Of a DNA stretch of 15,078 nucleotides, positions 7,595-15,062 are shown one piece after another. The notes under the pieces were generated by a model that made no database searches, had not been told where the DNA came from, and saw only the letters and a program-made list of their open reading frames with translations. The stretch is taken from NCBI GenBank assembly GCA_051871555.1, contig JBJECZ010000191.1, positions 1 to 15,078 on the forward strand, read 5' to 3'. Position numbers and translations under genes: made by a program. Origin of the DNA: SFTJ01 sp051871555 (lineage in GTDB: Bacteria; Bacteroidota; Bacteroidia; Bacteroidales; Muribaculaceae). Within the stretch, counting starts at the first letter, position 1, and each line of letters opens with the position of its first letter.

Positions 7595-8908
7595 ATGGAA
7601 AGAAGTGAAACACCTGTGTTGCTGCTCACCGGTTATCTGGGCAGCGGAAAGACAACTCTGGTTAACCGCATACTTAACAACAAGCGCGGCATAAAATTTG
7701 CCGTTATCGTCAACGACATCGGCGAGGTGAACATCGATGCGTCGCTGATTGAAAAAGGCGGAATTGTTGGCAAAAAAGACGACAGCCTGGTGGCACTGCA
7801 AAACGGTTGCATCTGCTGTACACTCAAGATGGACCTTATTGAGCAACTTCACGACATCACTAGCACCCACCGATTCGATTACATCGTAATTGAAGCCAGC
7901 GGCATTTGCGAACCTGTGCCCATTGCTCAAACCATCTGCTCGATGCCGCAGATGGGCGCCGAATATATGCTCGACGGGCTTGCCCGACTCGACTGCATCT
8001 GCGCCGTTGTTGATGCCCTGCGCCTTAAGGACGAATTTGGCTGCGGCGGCGCACTCCTGAGTTCCGACATCGACGAGGAAGACATCGAAAACCTTGTGAT
8101 TCAGCAAATTGAATTCTGCAACATTGTGTTGCTCAACAAGGCATCGATGGTTGAGCCAAACGAATTGGCTCGCGTGAAGGAAATCATCAGAACACTGCAA
8201 CCAAAAGCCGAAATTGTGGAATGCGACTACTGCGACGTTGCCCTCGACAAGATTCTCAACACCGGAATGTTCGACTTCGACAAGGTTGCCACCTCTGCCG
8301 CATGGATTAGAGAAATGGAAAACCTCGATGACGACGACGAGCACGAACATCATCACCACGACGATGACCACGACGAGCACGAACATCACCACCATGACGA
8401 CGATGACGAGCACGAACATCATCACCACGATGACCACGACGAGCACGAGCATCATCACCACGGGCATCACGACGAGCACGAGCATCATCACCACGGGCAT
8501 CACCATCACCACCATCATGGCGAAGGCGAGGTGGAGGAATACGGCATCGGCACATTCGTTTACAAAGCACGCCGCCCGTTCGACCTCAACCGCTTCGATT
8601 ATTTCGTGGCACGCAATTGGCCTAAGGGCATCATCCGCGCCAAAGGCATTTGCTACTTCAAGAGCGAATCACACATCTGCTACCTGTTTGAACAAGCCGG
8701 CAAGCAAGTGAGCCTGAACAACGCCGGTCAATGGTACGCCACAATGCCCGACGACGAGCTGCAAGAAATGCTCATGCGCGACGAGAGCCTGCGCCGCGAC
8801 TGGTTAGACCCTTACGGCGACCGTCAGCAAAAACTGGTGTTCATCGGTCAGCATCTCGACCGCGAAGCCATCACCAAAGCGCTCAACGACTGCCTCGTGG
8901 AGTTCTAA
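7595..8908 (+). CDS. COG0523/CobW-family GTP-binding metallochaperone with His-rich insert
   Basis: Cytoplasmic P-loop GTPase of 437 residues. Visible motifs: Walker A G-Y-L-G-S-G-K-T-T (13-21), N-D-I-G-E (40-44), the family's metal-binding C-I-C-C (72-75), E-A-S-G at 100-103, and N-K-A-S (181-184) in place of the usual N-K-x-D. Residues 248-308 hold five near-perfect copies of D-E-H-E-H-H-H-H separated by D/H/G spacers and a final run of seven His, 36 His in all. The CobW C-terminal domain follows (about 312-435). Members of this family deliver or insert Zn, Co or Ni; the His/Asp/Glu-rich insert, typically placed between the two domains, binds metal. Which metal is used here is not shown: no cobalamin, nitrile hydratase or Zn-uptake genes are nearby. 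A strong terminator follows, so it appears monocistronic. Confidence 0.9.
   Translation: MERSETPVLLLTGYLGSGKTTLVNRILNNKRGIKFAVIVNDIGEVNIDASLIEKGGIVGKKDDSLVALQNGCICCTLKMDLIEQLHDITSTHRFDYIVIEASGICEPVPIAQTICSMPQMGAEYMLDGLARLDCICAVVDALRLKDEFGCGGALLSSDIDEEDIENLVIQQIEFCNIVLLNKASMVEPNELARVKEIIRTLQPKAEIVECDYCDVALDKILNTGMFDFDKVATSAAWIREMENLDDDDEHEHHHHDDDHDEHEHHHHDDDDEHEHHHHDDHDEHEHHHHGHHDEHEHHHHGHHHHHHHGEGEVEEYGIGTFVYKARRPFDLNRFDYFVARNWPKGIIRAKGICYFKSESHICYLFEQAGKQVSLNNAGQWYATMPDDELQEMLMRDESLRRDWLDPYGDRQQKLVFIGQHLDREAITKALNDCLVEF
8336..8518 (+). repeat. in-frame tandem repeat coding for Asp/Glu/His units
   Basis: Five tandem units of 33-36 bases inside the GTPase gene begin GACGAGCACGA or a one-base variant and encode D-E-H-E-H-H-H-H plus a short spacer. 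All units differ by multiples of three, so the frame is kept. Such a tract can expand or contract by slippage. Long open frames in the other phases here are by-products of the repeat. Confidence 0.85.
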
Positions 8909-8943
8909 ATCCCCGGAAGCAATCAATCACAAAATCACATACG

Positions 8944-8979
8944 GGCTATGTCAAGGTTTCCCTCGGCATAGCCTTTTTT
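8944..8979 (+). terminator. Rho-independent terminator after the GTPase gene
   Basis: GGCTATG (8944-8950) pairs perfectly with CATAGCC (8967-8973) across a 16-base loop and is followed directly by six T (8974-8979). This is the clearest terminator in the window on the plus strand. Confidence 0.8.
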
Positions 8980-9043
8980 GATTATCTGCCATGAATTGGC
9001 AGATGTAGCTCACATTTCTTTAGGAATTAACACACAAAATCAT

Positions 9044-9051
9044 TAATTTTG
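9044..9051 (+). promoter_or_regulatory. probable -7 box of the GHL10/GNAT operon
   Basis: TAATTTTG fits TAnnTTTG and is 52 bases before the ATG at 9104. A weak TTTA at 9019-9022 is 21 bp upstream and could serve as -33. It lies just after the terminator at 8944-8979, as expected for a new transcription unit. Confidence 0.5.
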
Positions 9052-9103
9052 CATTATGCAAAAAACCATTGTTTAACACCATAAAACCCAAGACTAATTG
9101 TTA

Positions 9104-10609
9104 ATGAAATCGTCAATCCTATCAATCGTGGCTGCAGCAGGTTTGCTGTTATGCTGCACCGAAGCCCAAGCCGAGAACCCAAAGCGCGAGTTTCGCGGAG
9201 CGTGGATGCACACCGTGGGGCAGATGCAATATTCGCGCATGACCACCGAACAAAACCAAGCCTACCTGCGCCGTCAGCTCGACTCGCTGCAAATGGCTGG
9301 CATTAATGCCATTGTGTGGCAAGTTCGCCCAAAAGCCGACGCCTTCTACGAATCGAATCTCGAGCCATGGAGCGTGTATCTGACCGGCGAATTCGGCAAA
9401 CGCCCAGAGCCGTTCTGGGACCCTCTGCAATTCATGATTGACGAGTGTCACCGCCGCGGCATGGAGCTGCATGCGTGGCTCAACCCGTATCGTGTGACCA
9501 ACACCAAGGGCGAGACAAAAAAGTTGTCGAAGGACCACATCTATCACAAGCATCCCGAGTGGTTTGTGAGCTACGGAGGTCAAACCTACTTCGAGCCGGG
9601 TCTGCCCGAGTGCCGCGAATTCATCTGCAATGTGGTGCGCGACATTGTGAGCCGCTACGACATCGACGCCATTCACATGGACGACTATTTCTACCCTTAC
9701 CCCACCAAGGACGAGTTCCCCGACGACAAAAGCTATGGCCGCTACGGTGGCGGCATGAACCGCGGCGATTGGCGCCGTCAGAACGTCGACCTGCTCATTG
9801 AAGGGCTGCACAAGGTGATTCTCAACGAGAAACCCTGGGTGCGCTTCGGCATTAGCCCATTTGGCGTGTGGCGAAACATCACCAGCGACCCTCGCGGCAG
9901 CCAAACCAACGCGCTGCAATGCTACGACGCGCTGTATGCCGATGTGCTCAAGTGGACCGAGCTGGGATGGGTCGACTATATGGTGCCTCAACTCTATTGG
10001 GAACTCGACCACAAGCGCGCTCCAAGCCGCGTGCTCAACCCCTGGTGGAACGACAACGCCAACGGTCGGCACATGTACATCGGACAGTCGGTGGAAACCA
10101 CAATGAAAACCGCCGGCCCCGACAGCGACAACCCCACCGAACTCGACCACAAGATTCGCATCACGCGCCAACTGCCCAACATTCAAGGCAACTGCTGGTG
10201 GCCGGGATACTCCATCACCCGCAACAGCCGCGGCGTGTGCGATTCGCTTGCCACCCGCCAGCAATCGACAATTGCGTTGGTGCCCGCCTACACTTGGCTC
10301 GACAACATTGCCCCCGACGAAGTGACAAACCTGAAGCTGCAAAGCAAACGCGGCACAAAGACGCTCACATGGCGAGCTCCCGAAACCACCGACCCGATGC
10401 AAGTGGCTAAGGCATTTGTGATTTATCGTTTTGCCCAAGGCGAGGAGGTCGACCTCGAAAACGCCGCTGCCATCGTGGCGGTTACATCGAACACCGAATA
10501 CGCAGTGCCTGCCTCCACGCCCAAAGGCACCTACCGATTTGTGGTGACCGCTCTCGACCGCGTGAACAACGAGAGCCCCGAAGGCAAAGCGGTGACTGTG
10601 AAACTTTAA
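9104..10609 (+). CDS. secreted GHL10 (DUF187) glycosyl hydrolase-like protein with C-terminal Fn3-like domain
   Basis: Exported protein of 501 residues. ATG 9104 gives a type I signal peptide (hydrophobic core, then A-Q-A before Glu24); a TTG six bases upstream is a poorer start. The GHL10 barrel runs from about residue 29 to 340, with F-R-G-A-W-M-H, I-V-W-Q-V-R-P, H-A-W-L-N-P-Y-R, and the family signature I-H-M-D-D-Y-F-Y-P-Y-P (190-200). Residues 403-501 look like a fibronectin type III domain. E. coli DigH (YddW) of this family cuts denuded peptidoglycan glycan strands, so a cell-wall role is a reasonable guess, but many Bacteroidota paralogues are untested and another glycan is possible. 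Length is normal for the family with one extra domain. The stop overlaps the next start (TAATG), so the acetyltransferase gene is translated in coupling. Confidence 0.9.
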   Translation: MKSSILSIVAAAGLLLCCTEAQAENPKREFRGAWMHTVGQMQYSRMTTEQNQAYLRRQLDSLQMAGINAIVWQVRPKADAFYESNLEPWSVYLTGEFGKRPEPFWDPLQFMIDECHRRGMELHAWLNPYRVTNTKGETKKLSKDHIYHKHPEWFVSYGGQTYFEPGLPECREFICNVVRDIVSRYDIDAIHMDDYFYPYPTKDEFPDDKSYGRYGGGMNRGDWRRQNVDLLIEGLHKVILNEKPWVRFGISPFGVWRNITSDPRGSQTNALQCYDALYADVLKWTELGWVDYMVPQLYWELDHKRAPSRVLNPWWNDNANGRHMYIGQSVETTMKTAGPDSDNPTELDHKIRITRQLPNIQGNCWWPGYSITRNSRGVCDSLATRQQSTIALVPAYTWLDNIAPDEVTNLKLQSKRGTKTLTWRAPETTDPMQVAKAFVIYRFAQGEEVDLENAAAIVAVTSNTEYAVPASTPKGTYRFVVTALDRVNNESPEGKAVTVKL

Positions 10610-11151
10610 TGCACAACAAAGCAACGATGCCACACTCCAACGAAATATTCCGACAAGCCACAGCGGCCGACACCGACCGCTGTTGGCTGATTCTGCAGCA
10701 AGGCAAAGCCCAAATGTTTCGCGAAGGCAAACACCAATGGACCGAAGCCTATCCCTCGCGCCAAAGCGTTGAAACCGACATTGCAAATGGCAACGCATAC
10801 GTGATTGAGCGTCGAGGCTCGGTGATTGCCTACGGCGCAGTGATTGCCAACGGCGAACCGGCATACCAACAGATTGCCGACCTGTGGCTCACCAATGCCG
10901 ACTATGTGGTGGTGCACCGCCTTGCCGTGGCTGACGAGGCAAAGCGCCAAGGTGTGGCAGCACGCTTCTTCGGCTATGCCGAGCAATGGGCGCTGCGGCG
11001 CGGAATACACAGCTTTAAGGTCGACACCAACTACGACAACTTCTATATGCAACGCCTGCTGCGCAGCCAAGGATTTATGTATTGCGGCGACGTGCACTAT
11101 CCACAAGGCGACCGCATGGCATACGAAAAAGTGCTGACCGGCGATAAATAA
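10609..11151 (+). CDS. GNAT-family N-acetyltransferase
   Basis: Cytoplasmic protein of 180 residues with a single GNAT fold. Motif A is V-V-V-H-R-L-A-V (100-107) followed by the acetyl-CoA pyrophosphate loop R-Q-G-V-A-A (113-118). The later N-F-Y-M-Q-R-L-L-R-S-Q-G-F-M-Y is the usual motif B region. The general reaction is transfer of an acetyl group from acetyl-CoA to an amine; the substrate cannot be read from the sequence. The ATG at 10609 overlaps the stop of the glycosidase gene by one base. A second ATG at 10627 (giving M-P-H-S-N-E) is an equally plausible start. The shared transcript does not by itself show a shared pathway. Confidence 0.88.
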   Translation: MHNKATMPHSNEIFRQATAADTDRCWLILQQGKAQMFREGKHQWTEAYPSRQSVETDIANGNAYVIERRGSVIAYGAVIANGEPAYQQIADLWLTNADYVVVHRLAVADEAKRQGVAARFFGYAEQWALRRGIHSFKVDTNYDNFYMQRLLRSQGFMYCGDVHYPQGDRMAYEKVLTGDK

Positions 11152-11154
11152 TAT

Positions 11155-11185
11155 TTTGAAATTCAAAACTTTATTCATACATTTG
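11155..11185 (+). promoter_or_regulatory. Bacteroidota promoter of the LemA-like gene
   Basis: A -33 TTTG (11155-11158), a 19-bp spacer and a -7 TACATTTG (11178-11185) match the Bacteroidota sigma consensus fully. Transcription should start near 11192, about 45 bases before the ATG at 11237. Confidence 0.7.
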
Positions 11186-11236
11186 CAATACGACAGCAAA
11201 ATAATAGTATGTAAATAATTTTAAATTCCGTCAGTT

Positions 11237-11674
11237 ATGGCACCTTCATTAATCATCATCGTTGCAGTTGCAGCCATTCTTCTGGTTCTGCTAATTATGT
11301 TCTTCACCTACAACAACAAGGAGATATATCTGCGCAAAGAAGCCGATGCTCAACGCAAAAAAATTGAGAGCACACACGACAAAATGTGGAAAGTGATTAA
11401 GCAAAAAGCCGAGGTGAGCGACAAATATCGCGAAACTTTCGAGCGCGTCTACCCCGAAATAATTGCCGGTCGATACAGCGACGGTTCGTCGGCGATGAAG
11501 TGGATTCAAGAAGCCAACCCCAACTTCGACATTGCTGATGGTACTCTGCGCAAGCCTATGCGCCGGCGTAATCTACTTTCTTCCAAGACTATTTTAATAC
11601 CAGACCAATCGGCTGCAACCGCCAAGCCAACTATTCCTCCTCGGCAGGCTGCGGTTTGCGGTGTCGGTCCATAA
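11237..11674 (+). CDS. LemA-like membrane protein, apparently 3'-truncated
   Basis: The frame codes for 145 residues. The first 23 or so form one membrane helix. Residues about 27-99 resemble the N-terminal coiled-coil part of LemA-family proteins (Y-N-N-K-E-I-Y-L-R, H-D-K-M-W-K-V-I-K-Q-K-A-E-V, then M-K-W-I-Q-E-A-N-P-N-F-D). In relatives that I know, another 60 to 100 helical residues follow the N-P-x-F-D element. Here the sequence switches to a basic, low-complexity tail (from about residue 100, base 11534 on) and reads 44 bases into the antisense end of the antiporter gene. No other frame restores LemA sequence: the next frame gives a short hydrophobic stretch to a TAA at 11597, the third stops at once. 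A decayed or cut gene with its promoter still intact is the best reading. LemA itself has no firmly known function. Confidence 0.6.
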   Translation: MAPSLIIIVAVAAILLVLLIMFFTYNNKEIYLRKEADAQRKKIESTHDKMWKVIKQKAEVSDKYRETFERVYPEIIAGRYSDGSSAMKWIQEANPNFDIADGTLRKPMRRRNLLSSKTILIPDQSAATAKPTIPPRQAAVCGVGP

Positions 11675-13079
11675 TTCGATAGCCCGTTGCGGCAACGATT
11701 ATACTCATAATCGGGCTCACTAAATTGAATATGCAATACGGCAGATAGGTGAGCGTGGCAACGCCAAGCACCGTGCTCTGCACCATGCCGCAAGTGTTCC
11801 ACGGAATAAGCACCGAAGTAACGGTGGCTGAATCCTCAGTTGCGCGGCTCAGCACACGCTGGTCGATGCCCAAGCGGCGATAGATGTTGCCGAACACGCT
11901 ACCTGTGAGCAGAATGCTGATGTATTGGTCGGAAGTTGCCGTGTTGAGCGTGACGCCTGTGAACGCCGTAGATGCCACCGCCGAAACTCTGCCGCGCGCC
12001 ACCTTGGTGAACAGGCGCGTGATGCCGTCGGTCATACCGCCAGCCGTGAGCGTCGCCCCAAAGCACATTGCGCATAAAATCAGCCACACAGTGCTCATCA
12101 TGCCGCCCATGCCACGCGTTGCCACCAGCTCGGTGAGCATCTCGTTCGACGTTGTTATGCTTGTGGAGCCATAAAGCACCTGCATAGCGCCGGCAAACAT
12201 ATCGCCTCCGGCAAGCTCAGCAATAATGCCCGGCTGAAACACCAACGCACAAATCACACCCATCACCGACGCCGTGAGCAGCGTTACCAACGCCGGCACG
12301 CGCTTCACAATCATCACCGCCGTGATGATGGGCACAATCAGCAGCCACGCGCTCACATCAAAGCGCTGGGCAATGGCGCCTCGGAATGCATCAAGTTCGC
12401 CCGAGGTCACCGCCTCGTGATTGAATCCGGCAACGAAAAACACTATCAGTGCAAGCAAAATCGAGGGAATGGTGGTGATGAGCATGAACCGGATGTGCGA
12501 GAACAACCGCACTCCGCACACACTCGAAGCCAGAATGGTGGTGTCGGACAACGGCGAAATCTTATCGCCAAAATATGCCCCGCTGATTATGGCTCCGGCT
12601 ATCCAGCCCTCGTCGAAACCCTGCGCTTTGCCGATGCCCATAAGCGCCACGCCAATGGTAGCAATTGTGGTCCACGAACTGCCCGTCATCACACTCACCA
12701 CCGCGCTCAAAACGCATGTGGCTGCAAGAAACACGTCGGGACTGATGATGTTCACACCGTAATAAATCATTGTCGGCACTACGCCGCTCACCATCCACGA
12801 ACCGCCAAGCGCGCCAATGAGCAGCAGAATCACAACAGCCATCGCCACGCTGGAGATGTTCTTTGTAATAGCCGCCTCGAAATTACGCCAAGGCACACGG
12901 GCATAAACCGTGGCAATGATGCAGCTCACCGCCGACGCCGCCAACAACATCACCTGCGTGGCACCGCTGAGCGAATCGCTGCCAAATGTGCGAATGGTGA
13001 CCACAATCATCGCCACCAACACTATCAGCGGCACAACCGAAAGCACAATCGGCATTTGCCGAGTCTTAGTTTTCTTCAT
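11631..13079 (-). CDS. nhaC: NhaC-family Na+/H+ antiporter
   Basis: Inner-membrane antiporter of 482 residues that exchanges sodium for protons. It has about eleven hydrophobic segments over its length and the NhaC signature G-D-K-I-S-P-L-S-D-T-T at 171-181, preceded by M-T-G-S-S-W-T-T-I-A-T. The N-terminus (M-K-K-T-K-T-R-Q-M-P) and the acidic C-terminus (K-P-Q-P-A-E-E-E) look natural, so this gene appears intact although the LemA-like frame runs into its 3' end from the opposite strand. Substrate variation exists in the family (malate/lactate-coupled forms, for example), so the sodium assignment is by family only. It has its own promoter at 13144-13175 and no co-directional partner, so it is probably monocistronic. 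Confidence 0.93.
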   Translation of the reverse strand: MKKTKTRQMPIVLSVVPLIVLVAMIVVTIRTFGSDSLSGATQVMLLAASAVSCIIATVYARVPWRNFEAAITKNISSVAMAVVILLLIGALGGSWMVSGVVPTMIYYGVNIISPDVFLAATCVLSAVVSVMTGSSWTTIATIGVALMGIGKAQGFDEGWIAGAIISGAYFGDKISPLSDTTILASSVCGVRLFSHIRFMLITTIPSILLALIVFFVAGFNHEAVTSGELDAFRGAIAQRFDVSAWLLIVPIITAVMIVKRVPALVTLLTASVMGVICALVFQPGIIAELAGGDMFAGAMQVLYGSTSITTSNEMLTELVATRGMGGMMSTVWLILCAMCFGATLTAGGMTDGITRLFTKVARGRVSAVASTAFTGVTLNTATSDQYISILLTGSVFGNIYRRLGIDQRVLSRATEDSATVTSVLIPWNTCGMVQSTVLGVATLTYLPYCIFNLVSPIMSIIVAATGYRIMDRHRKPQPAEEE

Positions 13080-13143
13080 TATTCTTTTTTACCCTGATTA
13101 CATTTCTGCAAACCCAGGAACTCCCTTCCTTGCAATTATTTTG

Positions 13144-13175
13144 CAAAGTTACAACAAACACCCCACTCCCACAAA
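13144..13175 (-). promoter_or_regulatory. Bacteroidota promoter of nhaC
   Basis: On the minus strand, -33 TTTG (13172-13175), a 20-bp spacer (13152-13171) and -7 TAACTTTG (13144-13151) match the consensus fully. Start of transcription near 13137 gives a leader of about 58 bases before the ATG at 13079. Confidence 0.75.
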
Positions 13176-13208
13176 TCATCCCTTTCCCCACTCGTCAGCA
13201 AGGAATAT

Positions 13209-13239
13209 AAAAAAGCCAGTCCACATAAAGTGAACTGGC
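13209..13239 (-). terminator. Rho-independent terminator of the beta-barrel gene
   Basis: Read on the minus strand, GCCAGTTCAC pairs with GTGGACTGGC over ten base pairs (one G-U) with a five-base loop, followed by six T (13209-13214 complement). It begins 26 bases past the stop of the beta-barrel gene. Confidence 0.82.
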
Positions 13240-13264
13240 CTATTTGTTATCAAAAATAAAAGAT

Positions 13265-13879
13265 TTAGAAGTTAAGACCTACACGAACTTTCAGCGTTGA
13301 AGCATGAACATTCATAAAACCCTGTAACTTTGTGAAATCATATCCATAACTAAATCCGAATACGAATCTTTGATAATGAGCATCAACACCTAAATGTCCA
13401 CCTACATTAAACCGATTACATGAATTCTCTCCCGAGAACATATTAATACTCTCAGAATATCCATATTCATAGTCATTATGTTTTTCATTACCATAAACAT
13501 ACACTTTAAAATCTGCTCCTACATATGGCACAATATGAAGATTATCAGCAATCAATAATTTCGCTGCAATATTGAGCGGGATATTAATGTCAATAAAATC
13601 ATACGAGGTATCCTCTTCATAATCCCATCCATCTCCTCCTTGACTGCTGTGCACCCAGCTCAATTCAAATCCAGGTTCAAAATAAATAGGAGCATCCTTT
13701 GTGATCTTCCATGATTTAACCACACCGACATTTATACCGCCGAGGTCAAATGAATTAGATAGCGATTGATTTTCATAACCGATACGTACGCCTTTCCAAG
13801 TACCTTCATCTGTTTGCGCTGATGCATACAAAGTGCTAATGCCCATAATGGCACAAATAATTAAGCTTTTAATTTTCAT
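13265..13879 (-). CDS. small outer-membrane beta-barrel protein
   Basis: Exported protein of 204 residues. A signal peptide is clear, with A-S-A before Gln22. The mature part of about 183 residues alternates polar and hydrophobic residues, is rich in Gly, Tyr, Asp and Asn, and ends in V-R-V-G-L-N-F with the terminal Phe typical of barrels inserted by the BAM machinery. It fits the PF13505/PF13568 type of eight-strand barrel found in many Bacteroidota; precise function is not known. Base composition is AT-richer than in the genes to its left. It has its own terminator; no consensus promoter was found in the 261 bases upstream. Confidence 0.75.
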   Translation of the reverse strand: MKIKSLIICAIMGISTLYASAQTDEGTWKGVRIGYENQSLSNSFDLGGINVGVVKSWKITKDAPIYFEPGFELSWVHSSQGGDGWDYEEDTSYDFIDINIPLNIAAKLLIADNLHIVPYVGADFKVYVYGNEKHNDYEYGYSESINMFSGENSCNRFNVGGHLGVDAHYQRFVFGFSYGYDFTKLQGFMNVHASTLKVRVGLNF

Positions 13880-13960
13880 AAAAATGCAGTAATTGCTCTA
13901 TGTGACATTCTGTGTGGCAATATCACAATAGAATTTATACATAAATTATATTAATATATA

Positions 13961-14011
13961 AAGAAAACAATCACACAGTATTCGCCGAATAAGCGCGAAC
14001 ATTGTTTTCTT
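13961..14011. repeat. nested inverted repeat between two minus-strand genes
   Basis: AAGAAAACAAT (13961-13971) is perfectly repeated inverted as ATTGTTTTCTT (14001-14011). Inside lies a second perfect palindrome, TATTCG, C, CGAATA (13979-13991). It lies 130 bases past the stop of the cohesin-like gene and 82 bases before the start of the beta-barrel gene. A terminator for the former is possible, since T-rich sequence follows on both strands; a short mobile-element remnant is another option. I saw nothing else in 13880-14140. Confidence 0.5.
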
Positions 14012-14140
14012 TTGTTATTCCATATTCAAGCAATGGAATGTTGCCGGGAAGTTATGTTTCATAATAAAATATGTCTGAACTTTTGCTTCACACAACTTCC
14101 TCAGCAAACATTCACTAAATCTAATCTACTAAACTTGCAG

Positions 14141-14773
14141 TTATTGCACGAACTCTTTCTTTATCGTGCCATCGTTGTATTTTACGATATTTACACCTAA
14201 TACAGGATGTATAATTCTTTTCCCATCAATTCCAAAGCGCTCAACTTCCGTGATATTGCCTTGTTTAACAGTATTAATGTCAGATGTTCCTGTAATAGCT
14301 GTAGTGGTTTCCTCAGGTTTAATAATATTCAAGTTTGATTGTGTGAGTTCTACATTTTTTATGACAAGAGTTTTATTACCAACAAACTCTTCATTAGCTT
14401 TAAATGTAATATATATCACCGCCCCGCTATTACCCGTCAGCGAAGCGCCTGATGTGGACAACAATACAAGGGCAAATGTGCCATCTTGCTTTGTATTTGA
14501 GGTAACATCGTGAACATGACCGCCACCTCGCTTCGCTGCCGAACGGTCAGTTACCTCTAACAAATCACCGTATTCGTCACTTGCCACCGACAATCCTTCA
14601 GGCAATGTCATTTCCATTGAGAAAGCGGCAATTTCAACATCATTCGTCAATTGTATTGCAACTGTTTCTGTTTCACCAGCAACAATTGAAAAATCTTCAA
14701 TATACAGTTTGTTCTCGGCATTTGCAATAATCTGAATTAATGCCATCAACAATATAATTCCAGTCTTTTTCAT
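14141..14773 (-). CDS. secreted cohesin-like protein with C-terminal sorting-type tail
   Basis: Exported protein of 210 residues. A signal peptide covers about residues 1-19 (A-N-A before Glu20). Residues 23-155 resemble a cohesin-type beta-sandwich: I-V-A-G-E-T-E-T-V-A-I-Q-L, F-S-M-E-M-T-L-P-E-G-L and a later G-A-V-I-Y-I-T-F-K-A. A Thr-rich linker follows. The last 35 residues (R-F-G-I-D-G-K-R-I, then G-V-N-I-V-K-Y-N-D-G-T) match the spacing of short type A sorting tails of the type IX secretion system. Such proteins are usually surface-exposed or released; a binding or scaffold role is possible, but no dockerin partner is seen. The gene begins 10 bases after the stop of the gene upstream, so the two are likely one transcript. 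AT-rich compared with the pump region. Confidence 0.7.
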   Translation of the reverse strand: MKKTGIILLMALIQIIANAENKLYIEDFSIVAGETETVAIQLTNDVEIAAFSMEMTLPEGLSVASDEYGDLLEVTDRSAAKRGGGHVHDVTSNTKQDGTFALVLLSTSGASLTGNSGAVIYITFKANEEFVGNKTLVIKNVELTQSNLNIIKPEETTTAITGTSDINTVKQGNITEVERFGIDGKRIIHPVLGVNIVKYNDGTIKKEFVQ

Positions 14774-14783
14774 TTTTCATTTT

Positions 14784-15062
14784 TTATTTAATAATTACTT
14801 TTTCACCTTTTTGATTTACATAAACACCCTTTGCAGGATTATCCTTAATTCTCCGCCCAAGCAAATCATATAATTCTTCATTAATATCGTCCTTAATAAT
14901 GGTTAATTTCTCATACGAAATGCCATTAGCGTTAGCCTTTGTGTCGGCAACAGGTATTTCAACAGCATCTACCGTAGTGGCAACAGCGTTATCCAACACG
15001 ATAGTTCCACTACCACAGAAACTGATACTGTTTCTTTGAGTGTGTCTAAGCGAAGGCACCAA
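14784..15062 (-). CDS. 3' part of a secreted protein with C-terminal sorting-type tail
   Basis: About 92 residues are readable. No signal peptide or recognisable domain is seen in the first 60. The last 29 residues (L-Y-D-L-L-G-R-R-I, P-A-K-G-V-Y-V, G-E-K-V-I-I-K) are a textbook short tail of the type found on Bacteroidota secreted proteins. The frame is closed by TAG at 15075-15077, only four codons beyond the first possible start (TTG 15062, GTG 15059). It is therefore either a short protein with an unusual start and no signal, or the end of a larger gene broken by a frameshift or stop near the window edge. The second seems more likely, since sorting tails normally follow an exported domain. 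Its neighbour downstream is 10 bases away. Confidence 0.5.
   Translation of the reverse strand: MVPSLRHTQRNSISFCGSGTIVLDNAVATTVDAVEIPVADTKANANGISYEKLTIIKDDINEELYDLLGRRIKDNPAKGVYVNQKGEKVIIK

Noticed and set aside
7577..8518. 313-codon minus-strand frame with a Val/Met-rich end
   Set aside because: The Val/Met repeats are the reverse reading of the His/Asp/Glu repeat in the GTPase gene, and no start signal or homology is seen.
8336..8518. Tandem repeat considered as a CRISPR array
   Set aside because: Units are adjacent, in frame and code for His/Asp/Glu; there are no unique spacers and no cas genes.
9149..10864. 571-codon open frame on the minus strand opposite the GHL10 and GNAT genes
   Set aside because: It is antisense to a well-recognised family gene with signal peptide and signature motifs. 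The composition (many His, Val, Arg, no domain) is typical of a shadow frame in GC-rich third positions.
12417..13097. 226-codon plus-strand frame inside nhaC
   Set aside because: Antisense to intact membrane protein coding; extremely His/Asn/Arg-rich without family resemblance.
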